Source: Terriglobia bacterium
GTDB lineage: Bacteria; Acidobacteriota; Terriglobia; JAIQFV01
DNA length: 64,000 nucleotides
Assembly: GCA_028716525.1 (NCBI GenBank)
Contig: JAQUPQ010000009.1
Location: 41,539 to 105,538, forward strand
Reading direction: 5' to 3'
Shown piece after piece: positions 45,644 through 54,669 of the stretch. Within the stretch, counting starts at the first letter, position 1, and every line of letters starts with the position of its first letter. The notes beneath the pieces are model-generated. The model was not told the DNA's origin, did not search any database, and saw only the letters and a program-made list of their open reading frames with translations. The translations under genes were made by a program, and so were the position numbers.

Positions 45644-47464
45644 GTGATCTGTTCAATCCCAAGCAAATCCCCATCCATTCCACGCGTCCGTTTTCGATTT
45701 GGAGTGATGTTTTTGGCCGCGGTTATTGCCCTCTTGGCGATTACCTCCTGCCATCGGACACCTAAGCAGGCCAGAAGTCGTATGAGTGTGCCGGTTTCCC
45801 GCGATGCCGAGGTTGTGAACGTCGCGGGTGTGCGCGGTGGACGACTCGTCGTCGGGATTACGGCCGAACCCAAATCCTTCAATTGGGTCACTGCGAATGA
45901 CAGCGCTTCACGCCAGGTGACGTATCAATTGATGGCCGATCTGGTTCATGTGAATCGCGGCACCCAGGAAGTGGAACCGGCGCTGGCCAAAAGCTGGGAA
46001 GTCTCGGCCGATGGCCGAAGCTACACCTTTCATCTCAGGCAGGATGTGAAGTTCTCAGACGGCCGGCCTTTCAGTGCCGATGATGTGGTATTCACCTATC
46101 AGGTGTTTCTCGATCCGAAAGTCAATTCGACGCAGCGCAGCCTTTTGATCATCGATGGAAAAGAGCCGGCCGTGGAGAAATTGGATGCCTACACGGTGCG
46201 CTTCACTTTTCCCCGAGCTCACGGACCGGCCCTGCGGGCTTTTGACGTCATCGGGATTCTCCCGCGTCATCTTCTGGAAAGCGCTTATCACGAAGGCCGT
46301 TTCTCTCAAGTGTGGACGATGGCTGAGGATATCAAGAACATCGTGGGCTTGGGTCCCTTTCGTTTGAAGCAGGTGGTGCCGGGTCAGCGCGTCGTCCTGG
46401 AAGCCAATCCTTACTATTGGAAGGTCGACAGGGACCGGAATGTTCTCCCCTATCTCGACGAACTCGATTTCGAGATTTTTCCCGATCAGAATGCGGCGGA
46501 CCTGCAGTTGGTCAGCGGCCCCGTGGATCTGCTGGACAAAATCAGTCCCGACGATTTCGAATTTCTGAAGAAGTCCTCATCCGGGGGACGATTTACCATT
46601 GTGGATGCCGGAGCCAGCTTGGAGTATTTGTTTCTGGTGTTGAATCAAAACAGCGAGAGCAATCCTTCCACGCACAAGCCCTGGATTGGTCCGGAAAAAT
46701 TGCGCTGGTTCAGCCAGGTGAATTTTCGGCGCGCGGTCTCCTCGGCCATGGATCGGGCGGCCATTGTAAGTCTCGTGTATCATGGAGCGGCCCACGAGAT
46801 CTATGCGCAGTCCAGTCCCGGCAACAAATTCTGGTTTAATCCACAGGTATCGAGATATGATTTAAATCTAAAGCGCGCCCAGGATCTTTTGTTGCAAGCA
46901 GGCTTCCGCGTCCGGCTGACGGATGGAGCTTTGATTTCACCCTCGGGGACCCGTGTCGCTTTTACGTTGACCACCAACGCGGACAATCGCGAGCGGACCA
47001 GGATTTGCACGCTTCTGCAAGCCGATTTGGCCAAGCTCGGGATTTCAGTCGATGTCCGATTGGTCGAGTTCAACGCCTTGGTGGGAGAGCTTCTGCAAAC
47101 ACGCGATTATGAAGCGGCGCTCATGGGTCTCGGCGGAGGCGATTCCGATCCGGGCGGGGAAATGAATGTGTGGCTTTCGAGCGGTCCCTTGCATTTGTGG
47201 CATCTGGGAGAAGCTCGGCCCGCCGCACCTTGGGAAGCGCGCGTGGATGATCTGATGAAACTACAGATGTCCACCACCTCTGCGGCCGACCGTAAGCGCG
47301 CCTTCGATGAAGTCCAAAAGATCGTTTCGGATGAGCTTCCGATCATCCCTTTGGTGAGCCGCGACATCTTGATCGCGGCCAAAGTGCGGGTTCAGAATCT
47401 TCAACCGGCCGTGATGGCCCCCTATGCGTTATGGAACTCCGAACAAATTTATTTGAAACCCTGA
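45644..47464 (+). CDS. Family 5 (peptide/oligopeptide) solute-binding lipoprotein
   Basis: 606-residue extracytoplasmic binding protein of the DppA/OppA type (SBP_bac_5). It has a signal peptide with lipobox LLAITSC (C36), then the family signature VEPALAKSWEVSADGRSYTFHLRQDVKFSDGRPFSADDVVFTYQ and the two-lobed body, to KVRVQNLQPAVMAPYALWNSEQIYL. No permease or ATPase gene adjoins it, so it is an orphan binding protein. Its last 34 bases overlap the start of the ECF sigma gene, so the two are probably translated from one mRNA. The start is a GTG at 45644 with GGAG 11 bases upstream; the ATG at residue 22 is an alternative that would still keep the lipobox. Confidence 0.92.
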   Translation: MICSIPSKSPSIPRVRFRFGVMFLAAVIALLAITSCHRTPKQARSRMSVPVSRDAEVVNVAGVRGGRLVVGITAEPKSFNWVTANDSASRQVTYQLMADLVHVNRGTQEVEPALAKSWEVSADGRSYTFHLRQDVKFSDGRPFSADDVVFTYQVFLDPKVNSTQRSLLIIDGKEPAVEKLDAYTVRFTFPRAHGPALRAFDVIGILPRHLLESAYHEGRFSQVWTMAEDIKNIVGLGPFRLKQVVPGQRVVLEANPYYWKVDRDRNVLPYLDELDFEIFPDQNAADLQLVSGPVDLLDKISPDDFEFLKKSSSGGRFTIVDAGASLEYLFLVLNQNSESNPSTHKPWIGPEKLRWFSQVNFRRAVSSAMDRAAIVSLVYHGAAHEIYAQSSPGNKFWFNPQVSRYDLNLKRAQDLLLQAGFRVRLTDGALISPSGTRVAFTLTTNADNRERTRICTLLQADLAKLGISVDVRLVEFNALVGELLQTRDYEAALMGLGGGDSDPGGEMNVWLSSGPLHLWHLGEARPAAPWEARVDDLMKLQMSTTSAADRKRAFDEVQKIVSDELPIIPLVSRDILIAAKVRVQNLQPAVMAPYALWNSEQIYLKP

Positions 47465-48042
47465 CCCAAGCCGCTGCGTCTGGCACGGCCGACGACGCCC
47501 AACTCATTGCTCGATGTCTCGATGGCGATGAGCGGGCTTGGCGTGGGTTGGTTACGAAATACAAGCGCTTGGTGTTTTCTATTCCGCTTAAAGCCGGCCT
47601 ACCCCTGAGCGAGGCGGTCGATATATTTCAGCAAGTGTGGGCTGAGGTGTTGGAAGATCTGGCGCGGCTTCAAGACGTTACACGGCTCAAGAAATGGCTG
47701 ATTGTCTTGACCATCGAAAAGTGCAGCCGGAAGGGCTCCCTGAACATTGGAAAACCCGGCAAAGGGCTCTCCACGGAGATCTCAGAAAAGTCCGAAATGA
47801 ACTCTGACTTGTTGTGCTTGTACGGCCAGCTGGAAATAGAGCAGGCAGTTCGTGAAGCCATGGACGTTCTGCCCCCACATTGCGCCGCTCTCATTAATCA
47901 TTTGTTTTTTGAAGAGCACCACTTGCCCTATTGGCGAATGGCCGAAAAGATCGGAATCTCCGAGAGTTCAACGGGGTCCTTATTGGAGCAGACGTTGCGA
48001 CGGCTTCGCGCCGTTTTGGATGATCTGGACATTGCCCGCTGA
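47431..48042 (+). CDS. ECF-type RNA polymerase sigma factor
   Basis: 203-residue sigma-70-family extracytoplasmic-function factor. Region 2 covers about 24-95 (DAQLIARCLDGDERAWRGLVTKYKRLVFSIPLKAGL...DIFQQVWAEVLEDLARLQD), with the DIFQQVW core-binding helix. Region 4 (about 140-198: AMDVLPPHCAALINHLFFEEHHLPYWRMAEKIGISESSTGSLLEQTLRRLR) holds the -35 recognising helix-turn-helix. It has no clear anti-sigma partner next door; the nearest zinc-finger gene is at 51629, two genes on. It overlaps the solute-binding gene by 34 bases. It likely serves the protease locus; this is inference. Confidence 0.93.
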   Translation: MELRTNLFETLTQAAASGTADDAQLIARCLDGDERAWRGLVTKYKRLVFSIPLKAGLPLSEAVDIFQQVWAEVLEDLARLQDVTRLKKWLIVLTIEKCSRKGSLNIGKPGKGLSTEISEKSEMNSDLLCLYGQLEIEQAVREAMDVLPPHCAALINHLFFEEHHLPYWRMAEKIGISESSTGSLLEQTLRRLRAVLDDLDIAR

Positions 48043-48382
48043 AGGTTGGGGTGTACTCACGGGAACACCGGCATCAGTACGGCTCGCGAACACTTCTAGA
48101 AATTCCAAATCCCGAATTCCAAATAAGCTCCAATTGTCAATTCTCGAAATCTAAGTGAAAAGACGAATGGTCATGACTCCCGAGACGAATTATCGGTGTG
48201 GAATATGGAACCGGAAGTTTTTTGGGATCTATGGCTTGGCATGTTGAATATTTGGAAGTCGGGTCCGGCTCAGAACTCCGGTTGTTCAAGCGGTCTTCAT
48301 AGTGTCTGCAGGGATGCATTTTCGGAGTTGACCGCTCGATGGTAGAATCAGCCGGGTTAGACACGGGAGTTCATTGGGGCCT
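48043..48382. other. Intergenic stretch before the TPR-CHAT gene
   Basis: 340 bases without a gene. It holds the TTCCAAAT word repeat (48100-48130, GAATTCC / AAATCCC words like those at 54670). Possible promoter marks are TAGAAT at 48343-48348 and GGAACC at 48207, an ECF -35-like word also found as GGAACG at 51473 before the zinc-finger gene. No matching -10 could be fixed with confidence. Confidence 0.45.
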
Positions 48383-51229
48383 ATGAGCGTCGACTGGACG
48401 AATCAGGTCATTGCCATGAAATCGACTGAAGAAGTGCAGGCTTTTGTTCAGGGCCGGCGCGACAAGGTGGATTTGCCTCTGGTGGAAGCCTTGGCGGAAG
48501 AGGTGGTGCGCTATAGCCGAAAGGATGTAGAGGCCACATGGAACCTGGCCTGCGCGGCCATGAGCGCCGCCTGGTTGCTGCCGGACCGCAGGGCTATGGC
48601 TCTGGCGGAACGGGCCATGGCCAACGCCCATCAAATTCGCGGAAATTACAAGAACTCCGGTGAATCCTACGATCGTGCCATCCACCAGTTTGAAGAGATC
48701 GGCGATGAAGAGGAATTGGCTCGAACCCTTTCCTCGGCCATCGGGGTGTTGGCTTATCTCAGCGAATATGAGAAGGGTTTGGAATTTGCCGCCCGGGCCC
48801 GGAAGATCTTCCAAAAACAGCAGGATGAGGTGCGCTTGGCCCGCTTGGAGGTCAATCTCGGCAACCTGTACCATCGCCTGGACCGTTTTGAAGAGGCCAT
48901 TGAATGTTACGACCGAGCCCTTCCCACCCTGGAGCAGACGGGAGACCATGAAGGCATCGCCGGAATCAAGAGCAATCGCGCCACCTGCCTGATTGTCTTG
49001 AATCGTTACGAAGACGCCTTGCTCTCCTACGAGTCCGCTCGATCCTTCTGCCAAGCCCACGACATGCCCCTGCTGGTGGCCCAAGCGGATTACAACATTG
49101 CTTACCTGTATTACTTGAAGGGTCACTATTCCCGCTCTCTGGAAATGCTTTCGGCCGCCGCCGTGAAGTTCAGAGAGTTGAACAACCTTCAGCACCTGGC
49201 GCTGTGCGACCTGGATCAATCGGAAATCTATCTCGAACTGAACCTTCTTCGCGATGCCACGGAGCTGAGTGAGCGGGCAGCGGCGGCTTTTCAGCAGTTG
49301 GGGATGCGTTATGAACGGGCCAAGGCCATCACCAATTCCGCCATCGCCCAGGCCCGGCTCAACAATTTGTTCAAGGCCCTGGAGATTTTTGAAGAGGCGC
49401 GCGCCTTGTTTGTCACCGAGGGAAATGAGGTCTGGGTGGCCATGGTGGATCTCTACAAAGCCACCATTTTTTATTCCAGCGGACGGCATTTCGAGGCCAT
49501 CGAGCTGGTTCAAAAGGCCCTCCGGCACTTCGAGTCGCAGCGACTTTGGAGCAAGGCAATTCATGCTGAAGTTCTGCTGACCAAAATCTACCTGGCGTTG
49601 GGAGAAGCGAATTCTGCAGAGCAAGCGGCCCGCTCGGCTTCCTTGAAATTAAAACAGGTCAATGCCCCGTGGTCGGATTACCAGTGCCATTACGTTTTGG
49701 GGTTGTCGCAAGGCGCTTTGGGCGATAGGGCGGGCGCCAAAGCCAGCCTGGTTCACGCCATCGACGTGCTCGAGACCATGCGCGCCAACTTGGTGGCCGA
49801 CGAATTAAAGATCACGTTCCTTCGGGACAAGCTCAACGTGTTTGAACGATTGATTGCTCTGTGCCTGGATGCGGAAGACGGGAAAGGGGTTCAGGAAGCC
49901 TACACCTACGTCGAACGCGCCAAGTCCCGCGCACTGGTCGATCTGCTGTCGTCCAGCGTGGGTCAAATGCGACGCGCCAAGGCTTCCAGCGGCGAAATCG
50001 TGGATCATCTTCAACATTTGAGAGAGGAGTTGAACTGGTTTTACAGCAAAGTCAATTTGGAGGAAAGCCAGGGGAAGGCCGGCAACGAATTCAGCCTTGC
50101 CAAAATGCGGGAACTGATCCGGCAGCGTGAGGATCAATTGGTTAAAATTCTGCGTCAACTTCCCGCCGAAGACGAAGAGTACGCCTCCTTGCACAGCGTT
50201 GTTTCCGTTCCCACGGAGCTGATTCAAAAATCGCTCAGCGAGCGACAAGCGCTGTTGGAGTTTTACATGGCGTCGGGGAAGGTGATGGCCTTCCTGGTGA
50301 CGCGCGAGGGGCTTCATTTGTTCCGCGACCTGGCCGACGTCAACCGCGTGAAACACATCCTGGATCTGCTGAAGTATCAGTTCAGCAAATTCAATTTCGG
50401 TCCCGAGTATGTGACGGCCCACCTGGATTTCTTGAAGAAGTCGGTGGACACGCATCTTTCGGAACTGTATGAACTGCTGATTCGACCGCTGGCTCCTCAA
50501 TTGGCGGATCGCGATCTGGTTATCGTTCCCCATGATTTCCTGCATTATGTTCCATTCCACGCCTTGAAGACGGGTCAGGAATATCTAGTCGACCGGTTTA
50601 CGATTTCCTATTCTCCCAGCGCCAGCGTGTTCAAGATTTGCACCTCCAAGCAGGCCTCCACACAAAAGGAAGTTTTAGTGCTGGGGGTCCCGGATCCCCA
50701 AATTCCATTTGTCCTTGATGAAGTGCAAAGCGTCCAGTCGATTTTCCCTCAGGCCCGGTCTTTCACCGCCGGCGAAGTGACGGAGGACCTGTTGCGTCAA
50801 GAGGGAAAACATGCCCGCTTGCTTCATATTGCTTCCCATGCTCAATACCGCAGTGACAATCCCATGTTTTCGACCATCCAACTGGGATCTTCCTGGTTGA
50901 GCCTGTTTGATATCTACAGTCTGGAATTGGACGCCGATTTGATAACCCTGAGCGGGTGCGGCACGGGGATCAGTCGCATTGTGGATGGGGATGAATTGGT
51001 GGGCTTGGTCCGCGGATTTTTGTATGCCGGAACTCGATCCATGGTGGCCAGTCTGTGGAATGCATATGACCGTGCCACGGCGGACCTCATGGGGGCATTT
51101 TATAAATCTGTTCAAAGCCACAACGATCTGGCCGCCAGCTTGAGGACGGCCATGTTGGAAGTCAAGCAGCGCTATCCCCACCCTTATTATTGGGCGCCAT
51201 TTGTGCTGATGGGGAAGACAACCCTTTAG
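48383..51229 (+). CDS. TPR-CHAT protein, caspase-like cysteine protease
   Basis: 948 residues: TPR repeats fill about 60-440 (for example RLEVNLGNLYHRLDRFEEAIECYDRALPTLEQTGD), followed by a coiled-coil linker of about 140 residues. The C-terminal CHAT domain (about 640-948) has the caspase-like dyad H819 (LLHIASHAQYRSDN) and C859 (ITLSGCGTGIS), and the YYWAPFVLMG end typical of the family. So the peptidase looks active. CHAT proteases, including TPR-CHAT, are activated by a bound partner and cut a chosen client. The start is the ATG at 48383; a TTG at 48374 is in frame. Its genomic neighbours are an ECF sigma factor, a zinc-finger protein and a subtilase. The client is unknown. Confidence 0.95.
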   Translation: MSVDWTNQVIAMKSTEEVQAFVQGRRDKVDLPLVEALAEEVVRYSRKDVEATWNLACAAMSAAWLLPDRRAMALAERAMANAHQIRGNYKNSGESYDRAIHQFEEIGDEEELARTLSSAIGVLAYLSEYEKGLEFAARARKIFQKQQDEVRLARLEVNLGNLYHRLDRFEEAIECYDRALPTLEQTGDHEGIAGIKSNRATCLIVLNRYEDALLSYESARSFCQAHDMPLLVAQADYNIAYLYYLKGHYSRSLEMLSAAAVKFRELNNLQHLALCDLDQSEIYLELNLLRDATELSERAAAAFQQLGMRYERAKAITNSAIAQARLNNLFKALEIFEEARALFVTEGNEVWVAMVDLYKATIFYSSGRHFEAIELVQKALRHFESQRLWSKAIHAEVLLTKIYLALGEANSAEQAARSASLKLKQVNAPWSDYQCHYVLGLSQGALGDRAGAKASLVHAIDVLETMRANLVADELKITFLRDKLNVFERLIALCLDAEDGKGVQEAYTYVERAKSRALVDLLSSSVGQMRRAKASSGEIVDHLQHLREELNWFYSKVNLEESQGKAGNEFSLAKMRELIRQREDQLVKILRQLPAEDEEYASLHSVVSVPTELIQKSLSERQALLEFYMASGKVMAFLVTREGLHLFRDLADVNRVKHILDLLKYQFSKFNFGPEYVTAHLDFLKKSVDTHLSELYELLIRPLAPQLADRDLVIVPHDFLHYVPFHALKTGQEYLVDRFTISYSPSASVFKICTSKQASTQKEVLVLGVPDPQIPFVLDEVQSVQSIFPQARSFTAGEVTEDLLRQEGKHARLLHIASHAQYRSDNPMFSTIQLGSSWLSLFDIYSLELDADLITLSGCGTGISRIVDGDELVGLVRGFLYAGTRSMVASLWNAYDRATADLMGAFYKSVQSHNDLAASLRTAMLEVKQRYPHPYYWAPFVLMGKTTL

Positions 51230-51628
51230 AGCGATTCCTGGGGGTCAGTGACGCCCGTGAAGCCATTAATTGGGGTCCCTACCTCCCATGCAATTCATTC
51301 CAGATTTTCTAATAAATAATCCTAAAGTTTTTGCGGACTGCGCCGATAGAGAAGAATAGAGGTTGTGATTCCAGTCATTTTGACCGAGTTTTAGCGGGTC
51401 ACAACGCCCGATTTGCTGGGCGATTTAGACTTTCAAAACGTAACCCGTTGGATTAGCAGAACAATAAGATTTGGAACGGTAGATGCAGGAGGAGAGTGGC
51501 TTTCTTTGCAGCTTTTGTGCAAGCCAGGGAAGAAGATCCTCCTCGGAGAGTAGCAAGGTACGGCGGTTTCGGGGTTAATTCATGATGACTTCAACGACAA
51601 TCGCAGAGCATCAGATTCGTGGGGGGGA
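51230..51628. other. Intergenic stretch before the zinc-finger gene
   Basis: 399 bases without a credible gene. Seen: GGAACG at 51473-51478 (ECF -35-like), TTGACC near 51382, a purine-rich GGAGGAGAG at 51488, and a run of seven Gs just before the ATG at 51629 that may serve as the ribosome site. The small palindrome AACGCCCGATTTGCTGGGCGATT near 51403 may be a hairpin. Confidence 0.4.
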
Positions 51629-52276
51629 ATGATGGATAGCACACACTTCAAAGAGGAAATGTATGCCAGGTACGTTGCGGAGTGCTTGCCGGAGGTCGAT
51701 TTGAAGGAAATTCAAGACCATATTCAGGGCGGTTGCCGGGTGTGCGAGATTTCGGTGCGACGGTATCGACGCCTTTCCGAGATCCTTCAAAATGACTTGG
51801 GATATGAGCCTCCGGAAAGTTCACTGAAAAGCGCTCTGAATGCCTTCAGGTTGAGAAAGCCGGAGAAGGTCAACCTCGTCAGCGTGATGGCGCAGGTGGT
51901 GTTCGATAGTTTCTTACAGCCACTGCCGGCGGGAGTTCGACAGTCCGTGGTCACGGACCGTCAAGTCCTTTACCAAGCCGACGAAATGCAGTTGGATCTG
52001 AAAATAGAAAAAACGAACGAAGAAAACGAGAGTTTGATCATCGGACAGCTGATTCCGAAAGAGAAAGCATCAGAACAGAGTCCATCGTTCAAGGCCGTTT
52101 TGAGAGAGGGAGAACGCGTTGTTCAATCCGCTTATAGCAATGCCTTGGGCGAGTTCGTTTTCCACGTCGTTCCCAAACAGTCTTACGATCTGGAAATTCT
52201 GCTGGCGGAATCCAAGAAAATCCTTTTGACGGGCATCCCCACGGCGAATGAATCCGGGGCTCGCGGTAATGCCTGA
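51629..52276 (+). CDS. Zinc-finger (zf-HC2-like) anti-sigma-type protein with beta-rich C-terminus
   Basis: 215-residue protein with an N-terminal motif D-H-IQGG-C-RV-C (H31, C35/C38 region) after a helical segment. This H-x3-C-x2-C pattern is that of ZAS/zf-HC2 anti-sigma domains. No TM segment follows, so it is probably cytoplasmic. The C-terminal half (about 95-210) is predicted beta-rich (VLYQADEMQLDLKIEKTNEE...GEFVFHVVPKQSYDLEILLAESK), possibly a sensor or client-binding domain such as a carboxypeptidase-regulatory-like sandwich. It could hold the ECF factor 3.6 kb upstream and be a protease substrate; both are inference. Two ATGs (51629, 51632) are possible. Confidence 0.7.
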   Translation: MMDSTHFKEEMYARYVAECLPEVDLKEIQDHIQGGCRVCEISVRRYRRLSEILQNDLGYEPPESSLKSALNAFRLRKPEKVNLVSVMAQVVFDSFLQPLPAGVRQSVVTDRQVLYQADEMQLDLKIEKTNEENESLIIGQLIPKEKASEQSPSFKAVLREGERVVQSAYSNALGEFVFHVVPKQSYDLEILLAESKKILLTGIPTANESGARGNA

Positions 52277-52351
52277 GGAAATTCATGTTCGAGATACGAG
52301 ATGGAGCAACCGGGTAGCGGGTGTTTTGAGGGTCAGTCACGGAGGTCGGTC

Positions 52352-53926
52352 ATGAAATCGAAGAAGCACATTCTCTTGATAATGGCTTTGATTATTGCCT
52401 GCGTTTTAGTTGCAGGAACCACGCCGGCTGCATCGAAGAACAAGTGGGATGCCTACGCCACCATGGCTATTGTTCATCTCGGCGACCATGCGGATATTAA
52501 CTCCGTGGTGGCGCGGAACAACGCCTATTTGGTGCAGGCATTGAGCGACGGTCAGACCTTCTTGATTCAATCGGCCGATGGGACCGCTCTGGATCAGTTC
52601 ATCAAACAGTGCAACAAAGACAAAGATGTCGTATACGCCGAAGCCGACACGCCCTTGGCCATACCGGAAACCGCCTCCACTCAAAGCGGACAACTGGCAC
52701 AATCCACCGTGGCCTTGCTGAACCAGTCGACGGTGGCACTCTTGAATGATTCGTCCTCGGGATTCTGCACTGCCGGGGGTCTAGAAGAGAACTATTTTGG
52801 AGCGATCGTCCGCTCGACCTTCGTTCATCAACCGGCCTTAAATTTGATCCGCAACGACCAGGCGCATGGCCTGTCCACCGGAACAGGGATCGTGGTGGCC
52901 GATATCGATAATGGAGTCGATGTCGACAGCCCCTTCCTGCAGGTGGCTTTGCTCCCGGGTTATAACTTTGTGGATAACAATTCGGATGTGAGCGAGTGGA
53001 GCGCGCTGGGTCAATCCACCGTGGCTTTGCTCAACCACAATGGCTCCCTGGGATTGGACCAATCCACCGTTTCGTTGATCAATCAATCGACGGTATCGCT
53101 TTTGAACCAATCCACAGTCTCTCTCCTGAATCAGTCGACCGTGTCGCTTTTGAACCAGTCGACCGTGTCGCTTTTGAACCAATCGACCGTGGCGTTATTG
53201 AACCAGTCGACCGTGGCCCTGCTCAATCAATCGACGGTATCGTTGCTGAATCAGTCGACCGTGTCATTATTGAATAATCTGCCTCCAGCATTCGGACATG
53301 GGACCATGGTGGCGGGCCTGATTCGAGCGGTGGCTCCCAACGCCAAGATTATGCCGATCAAAGCCTTCGACGAAAACGGGGCGGGGGATTTGTTTGCGGT
53401 GGTGAGCGCCATCTACTACGCCGTGGATAATGGCGCGGACGTCATCAACATGTCGTTCTCATTCGCCGACGGGTCGCAAACTTTGAAACAGGCCACCAAT
53501 TACGCCAATCACAACCACGTGGCTCTCGTGGCCTCGATCGGCAACGATGGCGTTAGCGCGAATGACAACAGTTTTCCGGCTGACAATCCCAACGTGACTG
53601 CGGTTGCCGCCACGGACAACAATGATACCTTGGCGCCCTTCTCGAATTACGGACATAAGGTCGATTTTACTGCCCCGGGCGTTAACCTGTGCACGATCGC
53701 TCCCGGAGGTCACTACGCTTTGGTGAGCGGAACATCATTCTCCTCAGCGCTGGTTTCCGGTCTAGTGGCGTTAGCCGACTCAGCGCGAGCTTCTAATCCA
53801 GACCACATCAAGGGAGCTATGGGCCAGGCCGCTGTGAATATTGATAAATTGAATCCCGGGTACAAGAATGATTTGGGAAAAGGCCGGGTCGACGAACCCG
53901 GAACTCTGAATCAGATCATGAAGTAA
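52352..53926 (+). CDS. S8 subtilisin-family protease with QSTV(A/S)LLN octapeptide repeats
   Basis: Secreted serine protease of 524 residues. Signal peptide about 1-27; I9-like prodomain (about 33-105, MAIVHLGDHADINSV...VYAEADTPLAIPE); catalytic triad D186 (ADIDNGVD), H316 (GHGTMVAG) and S462 (GTSFSSALVSG); and oxyanion N398 (SIGNDG). Twelve copies of an octapeptide QSTV(A/S)LLN occur: two at about 117-132, one near 220, and nine in tandem encoded at 53060-53275. The last block lies between Asp and His, where ordinary subtilases have a short loop, so the D-H distance is 130 residues. The start is the ATG at 52352 with GGAGG 6 bases upstream. The HD-GYP gene follows after 13 bases. Confidence 0.95.
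   Translation: MKSKKHILLIMALIIACVLVAGTTPAASKNKWDAYATMAIVHLGDHADINSVVARNNAYLVQALSDGQTFLIQSADGTALDQFIKQCNKDKDVVYAEADTPLAIPETASTQSGQLAQSTVALLNQSTVALLNDSSSGFCTAGGLEENYFGAIVRSTFVHQPALNLIRNDQAHGLSTGTGIVVADIDNGVDVDSPFLQVALLPGYNFVDNNSDVSEWSALGQSTVALLNHNGSLGLDQSTVSLINQSTVSLLNQSTVSLLNQSTVSLLNQSTVSLLNQSTVALLNQSTVALLNQSTVSLLNQSTVSLLNNLPPAFGHGTMVAGLIRAVAPNAKIMPIKAFDENGAGDLFAVVSAIYYAVDNGADVINMSFSFADGSQTLKQATNYANHNHVALVASIGNDGVSANDNSFPADNPNVTAVAATDNNDTLAPFSNYGHKVDFTAPGVNLCTIAPGGHYALVSGTSFSSALVSGLVALADSARASNPDHIKGAMGQAAVNIDKLNPGYKNDLGKGRVDEPGTLNQIMK
53060..53275 (+). repeat. Nine in-frame 24-bp repeats encoding QSTV(A/S)LLN
   Basis: Nine perfect-length 24-base units run from 53060 to 53275, each coding one octapeptide; the first reads QSTVSLIN. 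Codons vary at third positions between units, showing that the peptide, not the DNA, is being kept. Isolated copies lie near 52699-52746 and 53012-53035. The block is not CRISPR, as there are no spacers. Confidence 0.95.
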
Positions 53927-53939
53927 GGAAGAAACGTTT

Positions 53940-54641
53940 ATGAGTTCCTCAACACCGCTGGTCGGCCTTCCCGCATGGGGCGGGTCCTCAAGGCGTCTCA
54001 CGTTTGAGGAGACGGGCATTGAACAGAGCGGATTTTCATCCGCCCCGGTCGATCCCCGTCGATTCTTGTGGTCGGCGGTGAACTCCTTGGTGGGTCTGCT
54101 CGATCTGAAGGATCAGGTGACAGGCACGCACGGCGCCCACATGAGTAATTGGGCATTGGGCATGACCAAAATGCTGGATCTTTCGTCCATTGAAATTGAG
54201 GATATTCAGATCGCTTCGACCTTGCATGATATCGGAAAGATCGGAATTCCCGATGCCATCTTGAAGAAGGAAGGCCCCCTGACTCCTGAAGAATGGAAGA
54301 TCATGGACCGCCATCCCGAATTCGGATGGGCCATTACCAGAGAAATTATCGGAATGGAACGCATCAGCTTGTACATCCTTCATCACCACGAGTTTTACAA
54401 CGGCAATGGCTACCCCGCCGGATTGAAAGGGGAGACGATTCCGCTGGGAGCGCGCATCATTACCATCCTGGATTGCTATGACGCCATGACTCATGACCGC
54501 CCCTATCGAAAAGCGCTCACGCCGGAACGCGCCGTTGGGGAACTGAAAAAATTCGTCAAGGTGCAGTTTGATCCCGTTCTGGTCGAACTTTTCGAACATT
54601 ACATTCTCCATCCCTCCACGTCGTCGACAGCCATCGTCTAG
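53940..54641 (+). CDS. HD-GYP domain protein, probable cyclic-di-GMP phosphodiesterase
   Basis: 233 residues, with an N-terminal stretch of about 55 residues of unknown structure followed by the HD-GYP domain: HGAHMSNW, TLHDIGKIGIPDAIL (HD), RHPEFGWAI, HHHEFYNGNGYPAGL (GYP) and DCYDAMTHDRPYR. The GYP and metal-site residues are intact, so it probably hydrolyses cyclic-di-GMP. No receiver or sensor domain is visible. It starts 13 bases after the subtilase stop with AAGGAAG upstream, so it is in the same operon; the link between c-di-GMP turnover and the proteases is unexplained. Confidence 0.9.
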   Translation: MSSSTPLVGLPAWGGSSRRLTFEETGIEQSGFSSAPVDPRRFLWSAVNSLVGLLDLKDQVTGTHGAHMSNWALGMTKMLDLSSIEIEDIQIASTLHDIGKIGIPDAILKKEGPLTPEEWKIMDRHPEFGWAITREIIGMERISLYILHHHEFYNGNGYPAGLKGETIPLGARIITILDCYDAMTHDRPYRKALTPERAVGELKKFVKVQFDPVLVELFEHYILHPSTSSTAIV

Positions 54642-54669
54642 TTCTTCTGCAGATCCTGCGAAAACGAAG

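Noticed and set aside
48371..49624. Long minus-strand frame opposite the TPR-CHAT gene
   Set aside because: Shadow of the TPR region; no family similarity and no ribosome site.
52382..52402. Lipobox-like IIAC in the subtilase signal peptide
   Set aside because: The Cys lies in the middle of the hydrophobic core and is followed by more hydrophobic residues, so an ordinary signal peptide is more likely.
53060..53275. Regular 24-bp repeats as a possible CRISPR array
   Set aside because: Units are directly adjacent, without spacers, and code in frame for an octapeptide inside a subtilase.
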